Positions 9,065 through 17,730 are shown, numbered from the stretch's first letter. The stretch is 64,000 nucleotides of DNA from Saccharopolyspora soli (GCF_022678645.1 NZ_JALBWV010000040.1:17723-81722); one strand, 5' to 3'. Numbers and translations are program-made. The notes: generated by a model from the sequence alone, not told the origin.

Positions 9065-9566
9065 ATGAGGAGAAGCACAGTGCGATGGGATGGAGACCTG
9101 GACACGATGCTGCGGATCGTGGCCCGGCCGACCCAAGACGAGGTTCCGGCTGTACTGCGCCGCGAAGCGCACGGCATCGGCCCGGCACGGGCTGCCGCGC
9201 AAGGCTTGGTGCGGGCCGCACGCAGGCAGGGCAACACGCGCGGCGTGACCGTCAACGGCGGAAGGACCGGTGTGTACCTGCTGTGGGCGCTGGCCCAGCG
9301 GTGCGCATCGCCGAGGGACGATCGAGCCCACACCGGCGCCGGAGACCCTCGTCGACGGGCTCCGCGCAGCCCGCGCCCACGCGCTATCCGACGCGCTGTT
9401 CGTGCACACCTGCTTCTCCGACCACCAGAGCGACACCGTGCGGGCAGCAGCGGCGCAGGCAGTGCTGGAAGCGCGCGAGCGGCTGGAGATCGACGGGGAG
9501 TTCTCCAGGATCACGCAGCGGATCATCGCGCTGATCGCAGCGCACGATCGGTGGGCCGCCCGGTAA
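9065..9566 (+). pseudogene. Unknown small protein, apparently frameshifted
   Basis: Good codon pattern starts at about 9065-9080 (TVRWDGDLDTMLRIVARP) and holds to about 9295 (GVYLLWALAQR), then degrades to an Arg/Pro-rich reading. A second frame, +1 relative to it, carries convincing protein from about 9325 to a stop at 9566 (LVDGLRAARAHALSDALFVH and ERLEIDGEFSRITQRIIALI). Joining both gives one protein of about 165 aa. Either a one-base insertion has broken the gene or the base call is wrong. No known domain. Confidence 0.45.
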
Positions 9567-10048
9567 CGGGCCGCTGACCACCGCAAGAAAGCAGTCCACA
9601 CAGCAGCGACCAGGGCCGGGCGGTTGCCGCCCGGCCCTTGTCATGCGAATCCCGGATGAAGCGAGGAGGAAACGATGCGGATCGATCTGCACTGGTTGCA
9701 GCGAGAACGCAGCAGGGCGCCCAGCGACGGCGTTTCGTCACCGAGTGCCTGACCGGAAAGCATCGGACCACGGCGAGAACGCCGCAGCTTCGGCCTGACC
9801 ACAGCTCAGTCGATGCCTGAGCCCGACGAGAAAGAACCCCGCTGCGGACCTCCTGATGCAGCTCGCAGCCACCTCGTTCACAGAAGAACACCTGGTGTAC
9901 AGCGATGAGAAGCACCCGGCACGACGCCGTTGAAGGTCAAGCAGTGCGTGATCTGGGGCTGACACAACGCTTTTCGCTGACGCTGCCCACATATCTGCTG
10001 GTCATCTCCGTAACAAGCACAAATTCGACCGATGAAGGGAGGGAGTAG
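9567..10048. other. Intergenic stretch with one strong hairpin
   Basis: Contains a perfect 11-bp stem GGGCCGGGCGG/CCGCCCGGCCC (9613-9637), nearly the same sequence as the hairpin at 9026, followed by only a short T run. A ribosome-binding-like GAGGAGG precedes an ATG at 9675 that opens only a 25-codon frame. I see no other supportable gene. A purine-rich GGGAGGGAG before 10049 is the RBS of the helicase gene. Confidence 0.45.
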
Positions 10049-11542
10049 ATGAGCGCGTTCACCCCGACCGAAGAACAGCAGGTGGTGATCGACATCCTGC
10101 TCAACAGCCAGCGGCTCAAGGTTGTGGCTGGGGCAGGAGCAGGCAAGACGGAAACCCTCAAACAGTGCGCCACGCGCCTGGCTAGCAAGAAGGTGCTCTA
10201 CACGGCGTTCAACCGGGACATCGTCAAGGCCGGAAGCGGCAAGTTCCCGAAGAACACGAACTGCTTCACCAGCCACAAGCTCGCCTACGACGCAGTGGCG
10301 AAACCGTACGTGAACAGGCTGAATGAGTCCGGACGGATGCCGTGGCGGGTGAAGGCGGAGGTTCTCGGCATCACCGAGGGCGTGAAGATCACCCGCAGCC
10401 AGTTTCTCGGTGCGGGAACGCTGGCGGGTCTGGTCTCCGAAGGCGTGGAGAACTTCTGCCGCGGTTCCGAAGCCGAGATCGACTGGCACCACCTGCCGAA
10501 GATCGACGGCCTACACAAGTCGCAGAACTACCAACTGCGGACGATGCTGCTTCCCTACGCCAAGCGGTACTGGGAAGACCTGCGCCGTACCGACGCGCAA
10601 GGCGGCGGCCGCATGCCGTTCACCCCGAACCACTTCCGTAAGATCTGGCAGCTCGGCGAACCGATCCTGCCCTATGACGTGGTTTTGCTTGATGAAGCCC
10701 AGGACACCGCTGAGGTGTTCATGGACGTAGTCCGCCGCCAGAGTGCGCAGACCGTACTCATCGGCGACACTGCCCAGTCGGTCAACGAGTGGGCGGGCGC
10801 GACGAACGCGATCGAGCACTTCAACGCACCCGAGCTCCGGCTCACCCGGTCGTTTCGGTTCGGCGTCGAAGTCGCAGAAGAAGGCAACAAGTGGCTATCT
10901 CTGCTTCGAACGGACATGCGGATCACCGGCACCGGCCACTCGCGCGTCGGGGACGTGCCCAACCCGACCGCCGTGCTCACCCGCACCAACGGTGAAGCAG
11001 TGCGGCAGCTCATGCTCGCCCAAGACGCCGGCCTGCGCGTCGGCCTGGCCGGCGGGAAGGCACGCACCGAGATCACGCAGCTGTGCAGGGCAGCCGACGA
11101 CCTGAAACGGGGCAAAGGCACATGGGTCAAAGCCCTCATGGCCTTCACCTACTGGGACGAGCTGCAGCAGTACGCCGAGGACGAAGCTCGGGACCTGCTG
11201 CCATTCGTACGAATGGTGGACACCTGTGGCACCGACACGATCCGGTCAGCGCTCAAGAACCTGGTCACCGTCGACAGAGCGGACCGGGTGATCTCGACCG
11301 CGCACGTGTCCAAGGGCTTGGAGTTCAGGCGGGTGAAGATCGGCGAGGACTTCACCGAGCCAGTGGACGAGCACGGCTCCCCTATCGATCCCACCACACA
11401 GGACATCAAACTCGCCTACGTCGCGGTGACCCGAGCCATGCAGGAACTAGAGCTCGGCGGCCTGGCATGGATCAACGACCGCCTGCCTGGCCGAGCCCGG
11501 GGAAACCCCGTGCTGCCCACCAGCGATTCTGCTGGTCGCTGA
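10049..11542 (+). CDS. UvrD/Rep-like superfamily 1 DNA helicase
   Basis: 497 aa. Motifs in order: Q-motif-like FTPTEEQQVV (4-13), Walker A AGAGAGKT (27-34), TAFNRDIVKA (motif Ia), LLDEAQDT (from residue 213, DEAQD 215-219), GDTAQSVNEWAGA (motif III), LTRSFRFG (motif IV), STAHVSKGLEF (motif V) and AYVAVTRAM (motif VI). All motifs of an ATP-driven 3'-5' helicase are present, with compact insertions, so it is smaller than chromosomal UvrD. Likely acts in plasmid replication or repair. ATG start with GGGAGGGAG upstream. A terminator-like hairpin lies downstream. Confidence 0.85.
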   Translation: MSAFTPTEEQQVVIDILLNSQRLKVVAGAGAGKTETLKQCATRLASKKVLYTAFNRDIVKAGSGKFPKNTNCFTSHKLAYDAVAKPYVNRLNESGRMPWRVKAEVLGITEGVKITRSQFLGAGTLAGLVSEGVENFCRGSEAEIDWHHLPKIDGLHKSQNYQLRTMLLPYAKRYWEDLRRTDAQGGGRMPFTPNHFRKIWQLGEPILPYDVVLLDEAQDTAEVFMDVVRRQSAQTVLIGDTAQSVNEWAGATNAIEHFNAPELRLTRSFRFGVEVAEEGNKWLSLLRTDMRITGTGHSRVGDVPNPTAVLTRTNGEAVRQLMLAQDAGLRVGLAGGKARTEITQLCRAADDLKRGKGTWVKALMAFTYWDELQQYAEDEARDLLPFVRMVDTCGTDTIRSALKNLVTVDRADRVISTAHVSKGLEFRRVKIGEDFTEPVDEHGSPIDPTTQDIKLAYVAVTRAMQELELGGLAWINDRLPGRARGNPVLPTSDSAGR

Positions 11543-11810
11543 CCTGATCGCCGCCGGAGTCGCGACGTTCGTGATCAAGGGCCTTGCCGAGCGGTCCGAT
11601 CGGCCAGACGGGCGCCTTCGTCAAGTGAGCGCTCGTTCCTGTGTCAATACAACAACCAGCGGCACGCTAGGGACCCGGTAAGAACCGCATGATCAATGGC
11701 TGGTTACCCCGCCTACTGAAATCGGGCTCTGGACAAATGATCAAGAAGCACGGGATCAGCGCCGATCATCGGATAGCATCACCGCAGATCCGCAGGGATC
11801 CGGACAGGAA

Positions 11811-11842
11811 AACGCCCCCTCGGCTGCAACCGAGAGGGCGTT
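11811..11842 (+). terminator. Hairpin downstream of helicase gene
   Basis: AACGCCCCCTCGG pairs with CCGAGAGGGCGTT around a 6-nt loop (one mismatch). No clear T run. It is the main feature of the 11543-12040 spacer, together with a second inverted repeat at 11871-11917 (GCGCCACAC / GTGTGGCGC arms). The second could fold in the leader of the 12041 gene. Confidence 0.5.
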
Positions 11843-12040
11843 CGGACGGCAAAGTCGCGTCCGGCTCCTTGCGCCACACACCGCACGAGAACCAGGCCAG
11901 GCTCGTTCGTGTGGCGCATACGACGCGCAGGGCTCACCCCCGGCGCGCCTTCGGGCAGTGTAGCGGGAACCGCTCGCCGGGCCGCAACACATCGCCGACC
12001 TCGCGCTGCACGTCACGTGCTTGGGGGAAGGCCCCAACCA

Positions 12041-13303
12041 GTGACCACCGATCGCCTTCGCACCGCAGCGGACATCCCAGACGACGCCGAGATCGGCCTG
12101 CCGGACCCGGAGAAGGGCTACAAGTTCGCCCAGGTCCGAGACTGGATCTCGATACTGTCGAAACTGGACCATACCCCGTTCCGGGTGTACACGATCATGC
12201 TCGCCGTCGCCACGAAGCAATCGCAGTACAAGCGGCGGCTGACCAAAGACGCGCTCCGCTGGCTGATGCCCGGCGTCAGCGGCAAACCGATGGCCATGAG
12301 GACGTTCAACGGCGCGCTCAACGAGCTCATCGCCCAGGGCCTGGTGAAGCTGAAGGACAAGCGCACCGAGGAGGTGCGCACGGTCGACGGGCAATTCCAC
12401 AAGGAGGAGTCGTTCCGGTTCGAACTGCAGCTGTGGCCGTCCGACCCCGACGGCTTCAAGGGCTACCGCAACGTGATGGACAAGCTCGACGACTACCCCG
12501 GCCCTGGCTGGGACGACGCCATAACCGAAGCCAACAAAGCGGCCCGCCGAAGCCGTGGGCAGAATTCTGCCGACGGTCCCGACGGTCCCGACCAGGGGAT
12601 TGTGGACAACTCCCGTGAGCAGAATTCTGCTCACGGGCAAAACGGACACGCCGAGGACGCGATGCAGAATTCTGCCGACCCGATGCAGAATTCTGCCGCC
12701 ACCGAGTCCCCTACCAGCCAAAACCAGACCCACCCATACAGCTCTTCCCAGACAACTCCTCTAGGTACCTACTCCCCTCCCCTTACGAAAGACGACGCGA
12801 GCGCGGACGCGGGCGAGCCGAGCCCTGCGGATAGCACTGCTCGCCAGGGCAAGGGGGAAGAACCCCAAGGGGTTGATGAGCTGGCTCCATTGGCACGGCG
12901 AGTCCTGAACGACTGCGCTACCGGGCTGCCGCAAGACCTCATCGACGCGATGACCGACGACGAAAAGTCCAAGCTCGTGCGCCTGGTCATCGCTGCCTGG
13001 CAACACGACATTGGCACCGCGACAATCAAACACGCACTCAAGACCCGCAACGACACTGTGAGGCGGCTCGCGATGGTGTGGGAGCACCGGTTGACGAAGC
13101 TGATCGATGCGCACGTGGAGCGCACCAGCAACCGGATCTTCCTGCCCCCCTGCTCCAGCTGCCGCGCTGCAGAAGGAGACCCGCCGAGCGTGCGATTCGT
13201 CCTTGCTGACCGGCTGGACGCGACCAAGGGCGAGATCCCATGCCCGGCCTGCCACCCGAACGGGCAGGCCGAGAACGTCACACGCATCCAGCGGGCATCA
13301 TGA
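12041..13303 (+). CDS. Putative replication protein with embedded palindrome array
   Basis: 420 aa from a GTG at 12041 (GGGGGAAG upstream); an ATG-less open frame extends further but is Arg-rich. Residues 20-150 look like a winged-helix DNA-binding domain (DWISILSKLDHTPFRVYTIM, MRTFNGALNELIAQGLVKL), resembling phage/plasmid replisome organisers. Residues 173-250 are a low-complexity linker in which QNSA recurs four times because the DNA repeats GCAGAATTCTGC. The C-terminal part has a helical domain (LIDAMTDDEKSKLVRLVIAA) and a cysteine pair set (CSSC, CPAC), likely zinc-binding. An origin inside the gene, as in lambda O, would fit. Function is inferred. Confidence 0.55.
   Translation: MTTDRLRTAADIPDDAEIGLPDPEKGYKFAQVRDWISILSKLDHTPFRVYTIMLAVATKQSQYKRRLTKDALRWLMPGVSGKPMAMRTFNGALNELIAQGLVKLKDKRTEEVRTVDGQFHKEESFRFELQLWPSDPDGFKGYRNVMDKLDDYPGPGWDDAITEANKAARRSRGQNSADGPDGPDQGIVDNSREQNSAHGQNGHAEDAMQNSADPMQNSAATESPTSQNQTHPYSSSQTTPLGTYSPPLTKDDASADAGEPSPADSTARQGKGEEPQGVDELAPLARRVLNDCATGLPQDLIDAMTDDEKSKLVRLVIAAWQHDIGTATIKHALKTRNDTVRRLAMVWEHRLTKLIDAHVERTSNRIFLPPCSSCRAAEGDPPSVRFVLADRLDATKGEIPCPACHPNGQAENVTRIQRAS
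12559..12696 (+). repeat. Four palindromes GCAGAATTCTGC inside a coding sequence
   Basis: Copies at 12559-12570, 12619-12630, 12664-12675 and 12685-12696. The second is the centre of a perfect 26-bp palindrome (12612-12637). Distances are 60, 45 and 21 bp, so each is read as QNS in frame. Identity across 12 bp, including all wobble positions, exceeds what the protein repeat needs. Candidate binding sites for the encoded protein. Confidence 0.65.
12601..12609 (-). promoter_or_regulatory. DnaA box between the intragenic palindromes
   Basis: TGTGGACAA (TTGTCCACA on the minus strand), a perfect actinobacterial DnaA-box consensus three bases before the 26-bp palindrome. It supports an origin-like role for the repeat cluster. 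Confidence 0.45.
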
Positions 13304-13551
13304 TCGCTCATGCTCACGAAGGCCCCGAAACGGCACCTGATTCCGCTCTGGGCGGCCTCGTCGCCCCAAAGCTGGCTTGCCCCGGCCGCGAATAGGCCGG
13401 GAACGCGAGAGGCAATCTCAAGCCGATTCGGGATCACCAGCCAAGACCGGAACCGCTGAACGCGCTTGCTCCAACCACCGCAGGTCCAAGACCGAACAGA
13501 CCAGGCCCCCTTTCGAGCGGGACCGGCCCGTCCGTTCCGCGGTTCTTGGGT

Positions 13552-14115
13552 TGTCCGGACATGTGGGCAACTCGACCGGACAGCGAGCCGTTCCAGCCAG
13601 CCTAGCCGCGGGCCATGCCACGAAGTGCATCTCTGGATGACCGGACATTGCCGCGGCCACGGACACCCGTCCGGACAATCGGCTGCTATCCGGAACACAC
13701 CGTCCGGACCTCAACGACTGGTGCCGGGGAGAGCGGGCAGCGCCGGTCCGCCCAGACGCGCGGTCCGGTCAAGTCCAGGACAGATCCGGACACCGGACAG
13801 GACCCCCGTACAGAGGCCACTGTGTACTCAACTAATCGAGCTACCTGCACGTATTTGCGGTACGTGCGCCTCGCCTACACAGGGCGATCCGAGGTGGACC
13901 AGCCTCTGGCCACTCGTAGCAGCGGGATACCTTTATGTCCGGTCAACGATGTGGCCCACCGCGTCGGGTGACCGGACAGCCGCGTCCGGCACGAAATGCG
14001 TTGCGGCACACCTGACCGCGGCCAGATGACGGTCAACCTGTCCGGGCTGTCCGGATGGTCGGTCACAGGAACGGACGATTCGACACCTGTCCGGTCAGGT
14101 GGATCTGTCCGGACA
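13552..14115. repeat. TGTCCGG/CCGGACA repeat array, candidate centromere (parS)
   Basis: About fourteen copies of TGTCCGG or its complement CCGGACA or close variants in 560 bp, both orientations. Full 10-bp palindromes TGTCCGGACA lie at 13552-13561 and 14106-14115; other copies include 13576, 13641, 13669, 13785, 13793, 13936, 13972, 14039, 14049 and 14089. The 13304-14409 stretch holds no supportable gene. It sits directly upstream of parA, where plasmid centromeres usually lie. Partner protein presumably the ParB-like product at 15434. Inference from position and repetition. Confidence 0.6.
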
Positions 14116-14270
14116 CGTCTGATCAGGCCGAGACAGCTTGAACTTCCTCGCTCGGCTGGAGCTGGAATGGTGCTCTCGGTCAGGTCTTCTCGGCGTGTGT
14201 CAACCCCGGCGTCGCTCACTATTCCTTCGACTTCCTCCCGCTTTCGAGGCACGCGTGGCGCATCGATGCT

Positions 14271-14289
14271 GTTAACACCACGTGTTAAC
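14271..14289. promoter_or_regulatory. Perfect inverted repeat GTTAACAC-CAC-GTGTTAAC
   Basis: 19-bp operator-like palindrome about 120 bp before the parA start, AT-richer than its surroundings. Likely a regulator site or part of the partition region. Confidence 0.5.
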
Positions 14290-14335
14290 GTTCTCCCGCC
14301 TGCGGTCTTGTCTAGCTGCCAAGCTTGCTGGCTTG

Positions 14336-14379
14336 AGTGACACGTCTGCGTGTCACTGTGTCACGCACGTGTGTCACGC
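14336..14379. promoter_or_regulatory. GTGTCAC operator cluster before parA
   Basis: An inverted pair AGTGACACG-TCTG-CGTGTCACT (14336-14357) followed by two direct GTGTCACGC copies (14358-14366, 14371-14379), ending 30 bp before the parA ATG. Same unit as the cluster at 16144-16184, so one regulator probably controls both transcripts. Confidence 0.6.
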
Positions 14380-14409
14380 CTGCTCAGAGCACCAAAGGAA
14401 GGAGGAGGG

Positions 14410-15447
14410 ATGATCGATAGCAAAGTCTCAGCCGTAGTCGATACGGAGCTAATCAAGGCCATCGAGGAGATCTTCGTGCATCGCCAACGTCGCGCCGCCC
14501 GCAAGGTGTGGACGTTGGTGAACAACAAAGGTGGCGTAGGTAAGACCTTCGACACCCTCGCGCTCGCCTATGCCCTTGCCGTGTACTTCGGACTGAACGT
14601 CCTTGTCGTGGACATGGACCCGCAAGGAAACAGCACCAGGCGAGCGGGCTACGGACTCTACGAGATCGAGAACCGAGCCACGCTGACCGAAGCCCTCAAG
14701 ATGAACCAGGAAGGCATCGCGAGTCAGATCGTGCTGCCATGCCTCTGGGAAGACATCCACAACGGCGGGATCGACATCCTGCCTTCCCGTCTCGACCTAG
14801 AGGCCAGGGTCAGCGAAGCGGCGATCGCCGATGCCGTCAGCAAGATCACCGAAGCAGTCACAGATCATGACCCTGACCTGCTCAGGCGCCTGGACCCCAT
14901 CTTCCAGAAGGTCATCGGCAGCCTCACACACCCGCGCGAGCGCCTTCGCAACATCCTCGGGAATGACTTCCTCGACGAGTACGACATCGTGCTCATCGAC
15001 TGCCAACCCAGCCTCGGACACCTCACCCAAATGTCGTATGTGGCCTCCGATGGTGTGCTGCTGGCGACGAAACCCGACTATGACTCAGTCAACGGCGCCG
15101 CCCGCACCAGATCCGTCTTGCACGAGATCCGCAGCGCCCTCGGCGTGCCGACCTTGGACGTCCACGGCGTCCTGGTCACTGACCTCCAGATCATCAACAG
15201 AACGATCACTAAGGAACGGCAGCACGGCAGCACCCGGCCAGCTGAGATCAGCCTCAGCCAGCTGAAGCGCACCTTCGGCGACCTGGTCTGGGAACCGTTC
15301 TGCGAGCGGAAGTCCAGCCTGGCCGACAACACAAACATCGGGTTGAGCCCAGTGGACGGCCTCAACCCGCAGGACCGTCGATACATGAACGAACTGCTCA
15401 TCAACTGGGGCGCCAAGCTACTGGAGGTCTCCTGTGCCGCCGCGTAA
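14410..15447 (+). CDS. parA: ParA-family partition ATPase
   Basis: 345 aa. Deviant Walker A NNKGGVGKT (38-46, both lysines present), A' motif VVDMDPQGN (from 66) and VLIDCQPSLG (Walker B region). ParA ATPases move plasmids by dynamic binding to the nucleoid and a ParB-centromere complex. An N-terminal extension of about 35 residues before the P-loop and a roughly 70-residue insertion before Walker B make it longer than small ParA types. Start chosen at ATG 14410, seven bases after AAGGAGGAG; an upstream GTG at 14350 lies in the operator. Followed by a 14-bp overlap with the parB-like gene. Confidence 0.88.
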   Translation: MIDSKVSAVVDTELIKAIEEIFVHRQRRAARKVWTLVNNKGGVGKTFDTLALAYALAVYFGLNVLVVDMDPQGNSTRRAGYGLYEIENRATLTEALKMNQEGIASQIVLPCLWEDIHNGGIDILPSRLDLEARVSEAAIADAVSKITEAVTDHDPDLLRRLDPIFQKVIGSLTHPRERLRNILGNDFLDEYDIVLIDCQPSLGHLTQMSYVASDGVLLATKPDYDSVNGAARTRSVLHEIRSALGVPTLDVHGVLVTDLQIINRTITKERQHGSTRPAEISLSQLKRTFGDLVWEPFCERKSSLADNTNIGLSPVDGLNPQDRRYMNELLINWGAKLLEVSCAAA

Positions 15448-16147
15448 ACAACGGACGTATCCCGACATCGAGCTCAAGCCGGAACGCGAGAGCATCGTCG
15501 GCGCAACCTCCACCACGACCGAACCCCCAGCTACAGCCGAAAAGCCGAAAGAAGACGCACCAAGCTCGGCCCCCACCAAGGAGACCAGCCACAACGGTAA
15601 CGGCCGGAGCGTCTCGGACCCCTCAGCAGCTTCCAAGCCAGCGCCAGTACAGGAGCCCGCCGCCGCGAGGAGAGAGTCGACCGCTGCGCCGGAAGCAGAC
15701 TCCGGCGCAGGATCGCTGGCCGGGGAGAAGGCGCCCCATGAACCGGCCGCCGATCCCTCGACGGCCGACGGCACCGGCAGCTCGATCGCTGTCCGCCAGG
15801 ACCGTCAGATCGACATCAACGAGGACACGCAGTCCTCCTCGTATCAGCAACGGCCCAACAACGCCGCGAACGCGGGGTTCGCCGGCCTCCGCTTCGACTC
15901 GGTGCCGCAGAACGCAGGGCCGCTGATCGCGCCACCGACAAAAAAAGAAACCAAGTCCACGGCCATCACGATCCGGTGCACCGAAGCAGTCCGAGAGGAC
16001 TTTCGTGCCAACGTGAACGCCCTCGCAGCGGTGCACCGCATCCCTGTCGAAGAAGTGAACGTCTTTGTTCTCATGGAGATCATGGAGATCTTCCAACGAG
16101 TCAACAACCGGATCATCGCGTGGAAAAACGGCGATGACCAGCCGTGA
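15434..16147 (+). CDS. ParB-like partner (putative centromere-binding protein)
   Basis: 237 aa, GTG start inside the parA 3' end, so translationally coupled. Residues 1-170 are low-complexity, rich in Ala, Pro, Ser, Glu and probably disordered. The last 60 residues (TAITIRCTEAVREDFRANVNA, then VEEVNVFVLMEIMEIFQRV) fit a beta-strand plus two helices, compatible with a ribbon-helix-helix DNA-binding fold. No ParB N-terminal nuclease-like domain. Role as the ParB of this operon is inferred from position; the family is not one I can name. Confidence 0.6.
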   Translation: MPPRKQRTYPDIELKPERESIVGATSTTTEPPATAEKPKEDAPSSAPTKETSHNGNGRSVSDPSAASKPAPVQEPAAARRESTAAPEADSGAGSLAGEKAPHEPAADPSTADGTGSSIAVRQDRQIDINEDTQSSSYQQRPNNAANAGFAGLRFDSVPQNAGPLIAPPTKKETKSTAITIRCTEAVREDFRANVNALAAVHRIPVEEVNVFVLMEIMEIFQRVNNRIIAWKNGDDQP

Positions 16148-16184
16148 CACGCGCATGTGTCACGCACGCGTGACACAGTGACAC
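16144..16184. promoter_or_regulatory. GTGACAC operator cluster downstream of parB-like gene
   Basis: Four units: GTGACAC at 16144, GTGTCAC at 16157, GTGACAC at 16170 and 16178. It overlaps the end of the parB-like gene and precedes the 16201 gene, mirroring the cluster before parA. Confidence 0.6.
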
Positions 16185-16200
16185 AGTTGATGGGAGTTGG

Positions 16201-16467
16201 ATGAACGGGACTAGCGTCGGGGCTGACGACCCCGCGAGGTGGGGCATTGTAGTCAAGCAGCCTCGTGAGTCTGATTCGACGTCCATGGGTGCCCGTGTTC
16301 CGTCCGCGGTCGCTGAGAACTGGAAAAAGGTCGTCGAGCGCATCGCAGAGCAGTACAACATCGGCAAAGGTCAAGCCGCTGCTATTGGCCTCGTCGTTGC
16401 CAGTCAACACCTCGACGAGTGGGGCGCGATGGCCGCAAAACTCGGGCTCGTCGAAGAAGTCTCCTGA
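16201..16467 (+). CDS. Small protein under the GTGACAC operator
   Basis: 88 aa, ATG start 17 bp after the operator cluster. Residues 30-80 (VPSAVAENWKKVVERIAEQY, GKGQAAAIGLVVASQHLDEW) are helical and could be a DNA-binding dimer, possibly the repressor acting on GTGACAC. No family recognised. A perfect hairpin follows 22 bp after the stop. Confidence 0.5.
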   Translation: MNGTSVGADDPARWGIVVKQPRESDSTSMGARVPSAVAENWKKVVERIAEQYNIGKGQAAAIGLVVASQHLDEWGAMAAKLGLVEEVS

Positions 16468-16489
16468 CTAGCACGGATGAAATTCTAAG

Positions 16490-16530
16490 GTGCCGGTGTT
16501 CCTCGCGCACTCCGCGAGGAACACCGGCAC
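16490..16530 (+). terminator. Perfect 18-bp stem-loop after partition operon
   Basis: GTGCCGGTGTTCCTCGCG (16490-16507) and its exact complement (16513-16530) with a 5-nt loop. No T run, but the stem is strong. Likely transcription end or insulator of the partition region. Confidence 0.6.
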
Positions 16531-16549
16531 TGACAATCTTTACTGGCGA

Positions 16550-16690
16550 GAGTTAGGGACGCGCTGTCGACGCACTTCGGCCCCGCCGACCGTGCGGCTC
16601 TCACCGCCTCGTGCGTCGACTTCCTCAACTCGGCGAACTCTCACCGTAGGCGGTGCGGCCGCTCCAGATGGGGCACGCCGGCCTCGGGTG
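16550..16690 (-). pseudogene. Decayed duplicate of the 3' end of the next gene
   Basis: The stretch about 16570-16665 resembles 16834-16930, the 3' end of the minus-strand gene at 16811 (shared CTCGTGCGTCGAC/CGTCGTGCGTGGAC and CACCGTAGG blocks). Only the tail is recognisable, so a second copy has been lost or replaced. The rest of 16700-16810 is AT-rich and includes a short hairpin GCCAGGTC/GACCTGGC (16756-16778). Confidence 0.4.
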
Positions 16691-16810
16691 CCGCAAGATG
16701 TTTAAGATACTCTGTTATTTCAGTGTTGACAGAAATTAAACTCCGACGAGCTAGAGCCAGGTCCAAGAACGACCTGGCCTGCATGCCAGCTCATGATTCC
16801 GGGGCCCGTA

Positions 16811-17653
16811 TTACGCGCGGGCTTTGCGGGTGCGTCGGTGACGTCGCTTCGGTCCCGCCGCCCGCGCTGCTTTCACCGCGTCGTGCGTGGACTTGCCTAG
16901 CCCGGCGAAGTCGCACCGTAGGTGGTGTGCTCGCTGTAGTACCCGGTGGACGTTGTAGGGCTGTGGTTGGTCGGCTAGCGCGGCGACCGGTTCCGCGGTC
17001 GACAGCTCAAGTACGGCGAGGTTGAGCAGGGTCATCGAGCCTGGGGTCAGTCCGTCCTCGGCGTGTTCGTCGTGGTCGTCGGCGGCGTCGATGACCAGTT
17101 CGTCGAGCATCGCCCGGTCGTCGCCTTCCAGGCCCCACCGCGTCGCCTCGCGTTCCAAGTCGCTGATCAGCGTGTGCAGCGTGTCGCGGTGTTGCTCGAT
17201 CCAGGCGGTCTCGATGTGTTCGTACCAGGTCTTCCTGCGGGCCTCGCGTGCGAGTTTCTCGTCCGGCCGGTCGAACCGGAGCAGTGCTTCCCGCCGGTCG
17301 ATGAGGTTGAGGACGCCGCGTTTGCCGATGCCCAGTGGCTCGCCGAGCTGGCTGAGGAACATCCCTGCGGCGCGGCCGGCTTTCAGCCAGCGCAGTTCCT
17401 CGCGCCGCTCGTCCCACCACAGCCACACCCTGAGATGCAGCGCTGTCGTGATGTCGGCGTGCCGGTAGCCGAGCGTGCGTGCCGGGTGCCGACGGAGGTA
17501 TTCGAGCACGTCACGCACGGTGCGCGAGTCGATCAGGTTGTCCACGGCGGGCAGCTCATCGAGGTGTGGATCGTCGACTTTGACCCGTCGTTTGGTGACC
17601 ATCTCCAAACATGAAATGACTTCGTCTTTGGTGATTTTCGGGGGGGTGGCCAT
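16811..17653 (-). CDS. Unknown protein, possible DNA-binding regulator
   Basis: 280 aa, ATG start. Mostly helical, basic C-terminus (PKRRHRRTRKARA). The segment EPLGIGKRGVLNLIDRREALL could be a helix-turn-helix, and similar unknown proteins occur in actinobacterial genomic islands. It is transcribed divergently from the tyrosine recombinase gene at 17731, with an inverted repeat between them. It could regulate or direct the recombinase; this is inference. Confidence 0.6.
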   Translation of the reverse strand: MATPPKITKDEVISCLEMVTKRRVKVDDPHLDELPAVDNLIDSRTVRDVLEYLRRHPARTLGYRHADITTALHLRVWLWWDERREELRWLKAGRAAGMFLSQLGEPLGIGKRGVLNLIDRREALLRFDRPDEKLAREARRKTWYEHIETAWIEQHRDTLHTLISDLEREATRWGLEGDDRAMLDELVIDAADDHDEHAEDGLTPGSMTLLNLAVLELSTAEPVAALADQPQPYNVHRVLQRAHHLRCDFAGLGKSTHDAVKAARAAGPKRRHRRTRKARA

Positions 17654-17693
17654 GCCGTGAGTATTTCACGGACACCTACGGCCTGTGTTCGGA

Positions 17694-17721
17694 ATGGCAC
17701 ACAATTAATGTTATGTGCCAT
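17694..17721. promoter_or_regulatory. Inverted repeat ATGGCACA-n12-TGTGCCAT in divergent promoter
   Basis: Perfect 8-bp arms at 17694-17701 and 17714-17721, lying between the divergent 16811 and 17731 genes and directly before the recombinase start. Operator-like. Confidence 0.5.
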
Positions 17722-17730
17722 GATGGGATC

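Noticed and set aside
11909..12040. Longer N-terminus for the 12041 gene
   Set aside because: Reading is Arg-rich and overlaps inverted repeats; GTG 12041 has a good GGGGGAAG.
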